The translations under genes and the position numbers were made by a program. Shown here one piece after another: positions 61,802-64,000 of a stretch of 64,000 nucleotides of DNA. The first letter of the stretch is position 1; every line of letters begins with the position of its first letter. The notes beneath the pieces are model-generated. The model did no database searches. It was not told the DNA's origin and saw only the letters and a program-made list of their open reading frames with translations. This DNA is from Streptomyces chattanoogensis. Its GTDB lineage: Bacteria; Actinomycetota; Actinomycetes; Streptomycetales; Streptomycetaceae. The DNA lies in NCBI RefSeq assembly GCF_001294335.1, contig NZ_LGKG01000207.1, positions 1 through 64,000 of the forward strand, read 5' to 3'.

Positions 61802-62059
61802 TCAGTTCACCTCGGCGTGGCGGGACAGGGCATCGACGACCTGGCCGAGCGTACGCATCGCGGCGAGGTCGTGTTCGGTGAAGTGCTGCAGTCCGACCTT
61901 GGTGCGGTCGCACACCGAGGTCAGGAACAGCACCTTGTTCAGCGAGGTGAGGCCGAGGTGATCGAATTCCGCGTCGAGTGCGATGGCGTCCGGCGGCAGG
62001 TCCTGCGGCAGGACCTCGGCCAGCGCCGCGCGGGCCGCGGTCTCGATGGTGTCAGGCAC
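61802..62059 (-). CDS. Acyl/peptidyl carrier protein
   Basis: An 85-residue free-standing carrier protein. The attachment motif reads DHLGLTSLNKV with Ser39 as the probable phosphopantetheine site; the usual Asp before this Ser is Thr. Surrounding helices (ARAALAEVLPQDLPPDAIALD and QHFTEHDLAAMRTLGQVVDAL) fit the family. Its start overlaps the end of the ligase gene by eight bases, and the acetyltransferase gene follows one base later. The adjacent ligase is the obvious enzyme to load it. Confidence 0.85.
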   Translation of the reverse strand: MPDTIETAARAALAEVLPQDLPPDAIALDAEFDHLGLTSLNKVLFLTSVCDRTKVGLQHFTEHDLAAMRTLGQVVDALSRHAEVN

Positions 62060-63551
62060 GGATTCCCTCCTCGGGGTCGATGACGAGGCGGCGGTAGCGC
62101 GCCTCGATCTGCTTGCGGCGGGGTTTGAACTGGGAACTGAGCAGTCCGTTGGCGACGGTGAACCGCTCCGCCAGGACGGCCTTGGCGATCTGCTCGTCGC
62201 GGTCGAGACCGGTGTTGGCCTGCCGCAGCGCCGCCGCGATCCGGTCGGTGTCCACCTGCTGCGCCGCCGGGGAGACGATGGCCACGAGTTGCCGCTGCGA
62301 CGGGTTGGTCAGCACGCAGTCCTCGATCACCGGGCTGGCCTTGAGCCGTTCCTCGATCGGCCGTACCACGATCTTCTTGCCGTTCTCGAGGACGATGACG
62401 TCGTCGGCCCGGCCGTGGACGAACAGATAGCCGTCCTCGTCGAGATGGCCTAGGTCGCCGGTGCGGACGATCCCTCCGGGCCGGAACATCAGATCCGCGT
62501 CCCCGGGCCTGGCATGCTCGTAGCGCGTGGCTACGGGGTGCTCGCTGCGGACGTTGATCACGCCGTCCGCATCGATGAGCACCTCCTTGCCCGGCAGGAC
62601 CCGGCCGACGCTGCCGGGCCGGTGCGCGCCGGGGTGGTTCTTGGTCACGATGCAGGTTTCGTTGAGCCCATAGCCTTCGAAGATCGGCAGGCCGGCGTCG
62701 GTGAAGCAGCGCAAGGTGTCCGGGTTCGCCGGCGCGGAGCCCGTCCACAGATAGCGGATCCGGTCGCCGAAGGTCTCGACGGCCACCTCGGCCAGGGAGG
62801 CTCCCGTACGGGCGGCCGTGGCCTCCAGATGGGCGCGTGCCGACTCGAAGAAGCCGGGTACGCCCATCACCACCGTCGGCCGCGCCGTGCGCAAGGCGGC
62901 GAACGCGGCCTCGTAGGTGCTGATCGTGACGTCGTGGCCGAACGCGAGCGCCGAATACACCCAGTACCGCTGCTGGAGCAGGGAGAGCGGCAGGAAGACG
63001 AAGAGGTCGTCACCGGGGCCGTGCGCGAACATGTCCTGGACGGCGGCGAGCGAGCTGTCGATGCTTCCCGCGCTCGCCAGCAGCGACTTGGCCGGACCGC
63101 TGCTGCCCGAGGTGAACTTCAGCGCGGGTGCCTCGCCGAGTTCCCATACCGACGTCGGCAACTCCCGTTCATACGGGGGCAGTTCACGCAGAGAGGCAAT
63201 CGGGTGCACCCGGTCCGCCGTCTCGTCCTGGTCGGTGAAGAGCAGCGTGAGGCCGTAACGGGCGACGAGCTCGGCCCCGGTCGCATCGAACTTTCCGGGG
63301 TCGAACCCCGCGGTCACCGCCTTGATCCGCAGTGCGGCCAGATCGAGGAGCACCCACTCCAGCGAGTTCGCCGCGAGGATGCCGATCCGGTCGCCCGGCC
63401 GGACGCCGAGGCCGAGCAGTCGCGCGGCGACCCGGCCCGAGAGCTCCCAGACCTCGGTGAGGTCCCATGACGCGGTGGCGCCGAGGCGGGCGACGGTCAG
63501 CCGGTTGCCCGGTCGCGGCGGACCGCCGATCACACGGTTGAGCACGCTCAT
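62052..63551 (-). CDS. AMP-forming acyl-CoA ligase-like enzyme
   Basis: A 499-residue adenylate-forming enzyme. The P-loop FTSGSSGPAKSLL is near 146, the adenylate-binding motif EGYGLNETC near 292, RTGDLGHLDEDGYLFVHGRADD near 363 and the hinge region NGKKIVVRPIEERLK near 390. The end, SSQFKPRRKQIEARY, resembles long-chain fatty acid ligases. It probably activates a carboxylic acid and passes it to the carrier protein encoded next. ATG 63551 overlaps the stop of the NRPS gene by four bases (ATGA). Confidence 0.9.
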   Translation of the reverse strand: MSVLNRVIGGPPRPGNRLTVARLGATASWDLTEVWELSGRVAARLLGLGVRPGDRIGILAANSLEWVLLDLAALRIKAVTAGFDPGKFDATGAELVARYGLTLLFTDQDETADRVHPIASLRELPPYERELPTSVWELGEAPALKFTSGSSGPAKSLLASAGSIDSSLAAVQDMFAHGPGDDLFVFLPLSLLQQRYWVYSALAFGHDVTISTYEAAFAALRTARPTVVMGVPGFFESARAHLEATAARTGASLAEVAVETFGDRIRYLWTGSAPANPDTLRCFTDAGLPIFEGYGLNETCIVTKNHPGAHRPGSVGRVLPGKEVLIDADGVINVRSEHPVATRYEHARPGDADLMFRPGGIVRTGDLGHLDEDGYLFVHGRADDVIVLENGKKIVVRPIEERLKASPVIEDCVLTNPSQRQLVAIVSPAAQQVDTDRIAAALRQANTGLDRDEQIAKAVLAERFTVANGLLSSQFKPRRKQIEARYRRLVIDPEEGIRA

Positions 63552-64000
63552 GACGCCTCGGCAATCCGGGCGGCCATCGCCCGTACGGTGTTGATCCGGA
63601 CCAGTTCCGACAGCGGGATGGTGATCTTGTACCGCTTGCGCACCCCGGCCAGGATGCGTGCCGCGGCGAGCGAGTCGGCGCCGATGTCGGCCAGCGGGGT
63701 CAGGGCGTCCACCTCCGGCACCTTGAGCACGCTCGCCCACAGCTCGGCGAGCTCCCGCTCGATGCCTTGAGCCGGTACCGCGTCGCCGGACGGGGCGGCC
63801 TTGGCCCCGGGCGCCTCCCCCGAGGCCAGTTGCGGCCGGTCGACCTTGCCGTTGGCGGTCAGCGGCAGGCTGTCGTGCCACACCACGGCGGACGGCACCA
63901 TGTATTCCGGCAGTTGGCCGCGCAGCGCCGTACGCAGCTCCTCGGCCGGGCGCCGCCGGTCGTCGTCCGGCAACGGCTGTTGCGGTTCGTCCGGCACCAG
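63548..64000 (-). CDS. NRPS C-terminal fragment (A-domain end and PCP), cut by window edge
   Basis: The 3' end of an NRPS gene that enters from the right. The visible 150 residues start in the last part of an adenylation domain ([29 protein letters not shown] with the A10 lysine) and continue into a peptidyl carrier domain with the phosphopantetheine Ser in DIGADSLAAARIL. No thioesterase or condensation domain follows; the protein ends after the carrier. It heads an operon with ligase, carrier protein, GNAT, C45 and P450 genes, all overlapping or nearly so. Confidence 0.92.
   Translation of the reverse strand: MVPDEPQQPLPDDDRRRPAEELRTALRGQLPEYMVPSAVVWHDSLPLTANGKVDRPQLASGEAPGAKAAPSGDAVPAQGIERELAELWASVLKVPEVDALTPLADIGADSLAAARILAGVRKRYKITIPLSELVRINTVRAMAARIAEAS

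Overview
The window is high-GC actinobacterial chromosome, almost certainly Streptomyces. The signs are extreme G/C bias at third codon positions, GTG/TTG starts with GGAGG-type ribosome sites, very few TTA codons, Tat and lipoprotein signals, a SARP regulator, a SpoIIE-type phosphatase and dense secondary-metabolism genes. It reads as accessory or arm-like DNA. No rRNA, tRNA, CRISPR array or intact transposon was recognised.

Layout. (1) 1-6490: the tail of a nonribosomal peptide synthetase (NRPS) whose condensation domains are broken, then a PhyH-type oxygenase, a YCII-domain protein and a TTA-containing SARP regulator. (2) 6512-13762, minus strand: a five-gene poly-gamma-glutamate-type operon (double-HAMP membrane protein, pgsB, pgsC, NlpC/P60 hydrolase, PMT-family glycosyltransferase). 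(3) 14120-18299: a secreted PAF-acetylhydrolase-like esterase, a pseudogene scrap, a secreted protein and a class 3 lipase. (4) 18883-26520, minus: a 2545-residue LamG/beta-trefoil-like/coiled-coil protein with a possible membrane-active C-terminal region. (5) 26757-30924: DUF402 protein, a two-subunit molybdenum hydroxylase and a GNAT. (6) 31105-36565: degraded genes (berberine-bridge-type oxidase, lipoprotein), a Gly-rich secreted protein, a PP2C phosphatase and small membrane proteins. (7) 36596-46651: TetR/NmrA-type pair, a TTA-containing nadC coupled to a TusA-like gene, a lipoprotein, a CYTH protein facing a trypsin-like protease/NUC nuclease fusion, and a PadR/flavin monooxygenase pair. 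(8) 46765-50594: DUF1918, DUF2252, a membrane-anchored diacylglycerol-kinase-like protein and a small membrane protein. (9) 50958-55517: a complete lasso-peptide operon A-C-B1-B2-D whose core, LLSKHGNDRVIFSKN, fits the citrulassin family. (10) 55641-58816: lipoprotein, GNAT, LysR and TauE/SafE exporter. (11) 58877-64000, minus, running off the right edge: a tightly coupled operon of NRPS (end of A, then PCP), acyl-CoA-ligase-like enzyme, carrier protein, GNAT, C45 acyltransferase/peptidase and P450. I do not recognise this as any known pathway.

How the genes work together. The lasso operon is self-contained for precursor, leader recognition, leader cleavage, macrolactam closure and export. 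The deiminase that would turn its Arg9 into citrulline is not here. The pgs operon should make an anionic cell-surface polymer, with the NlpC/P60 enzyme a good candidate for trimming or release. The right-edge operon looks like a small carrier-protein-based biosynthetic pathway. TTA codons in the SARP gene, nadC, a lipoprotein gene and tauE suggest these depend on bldA and act late in development.
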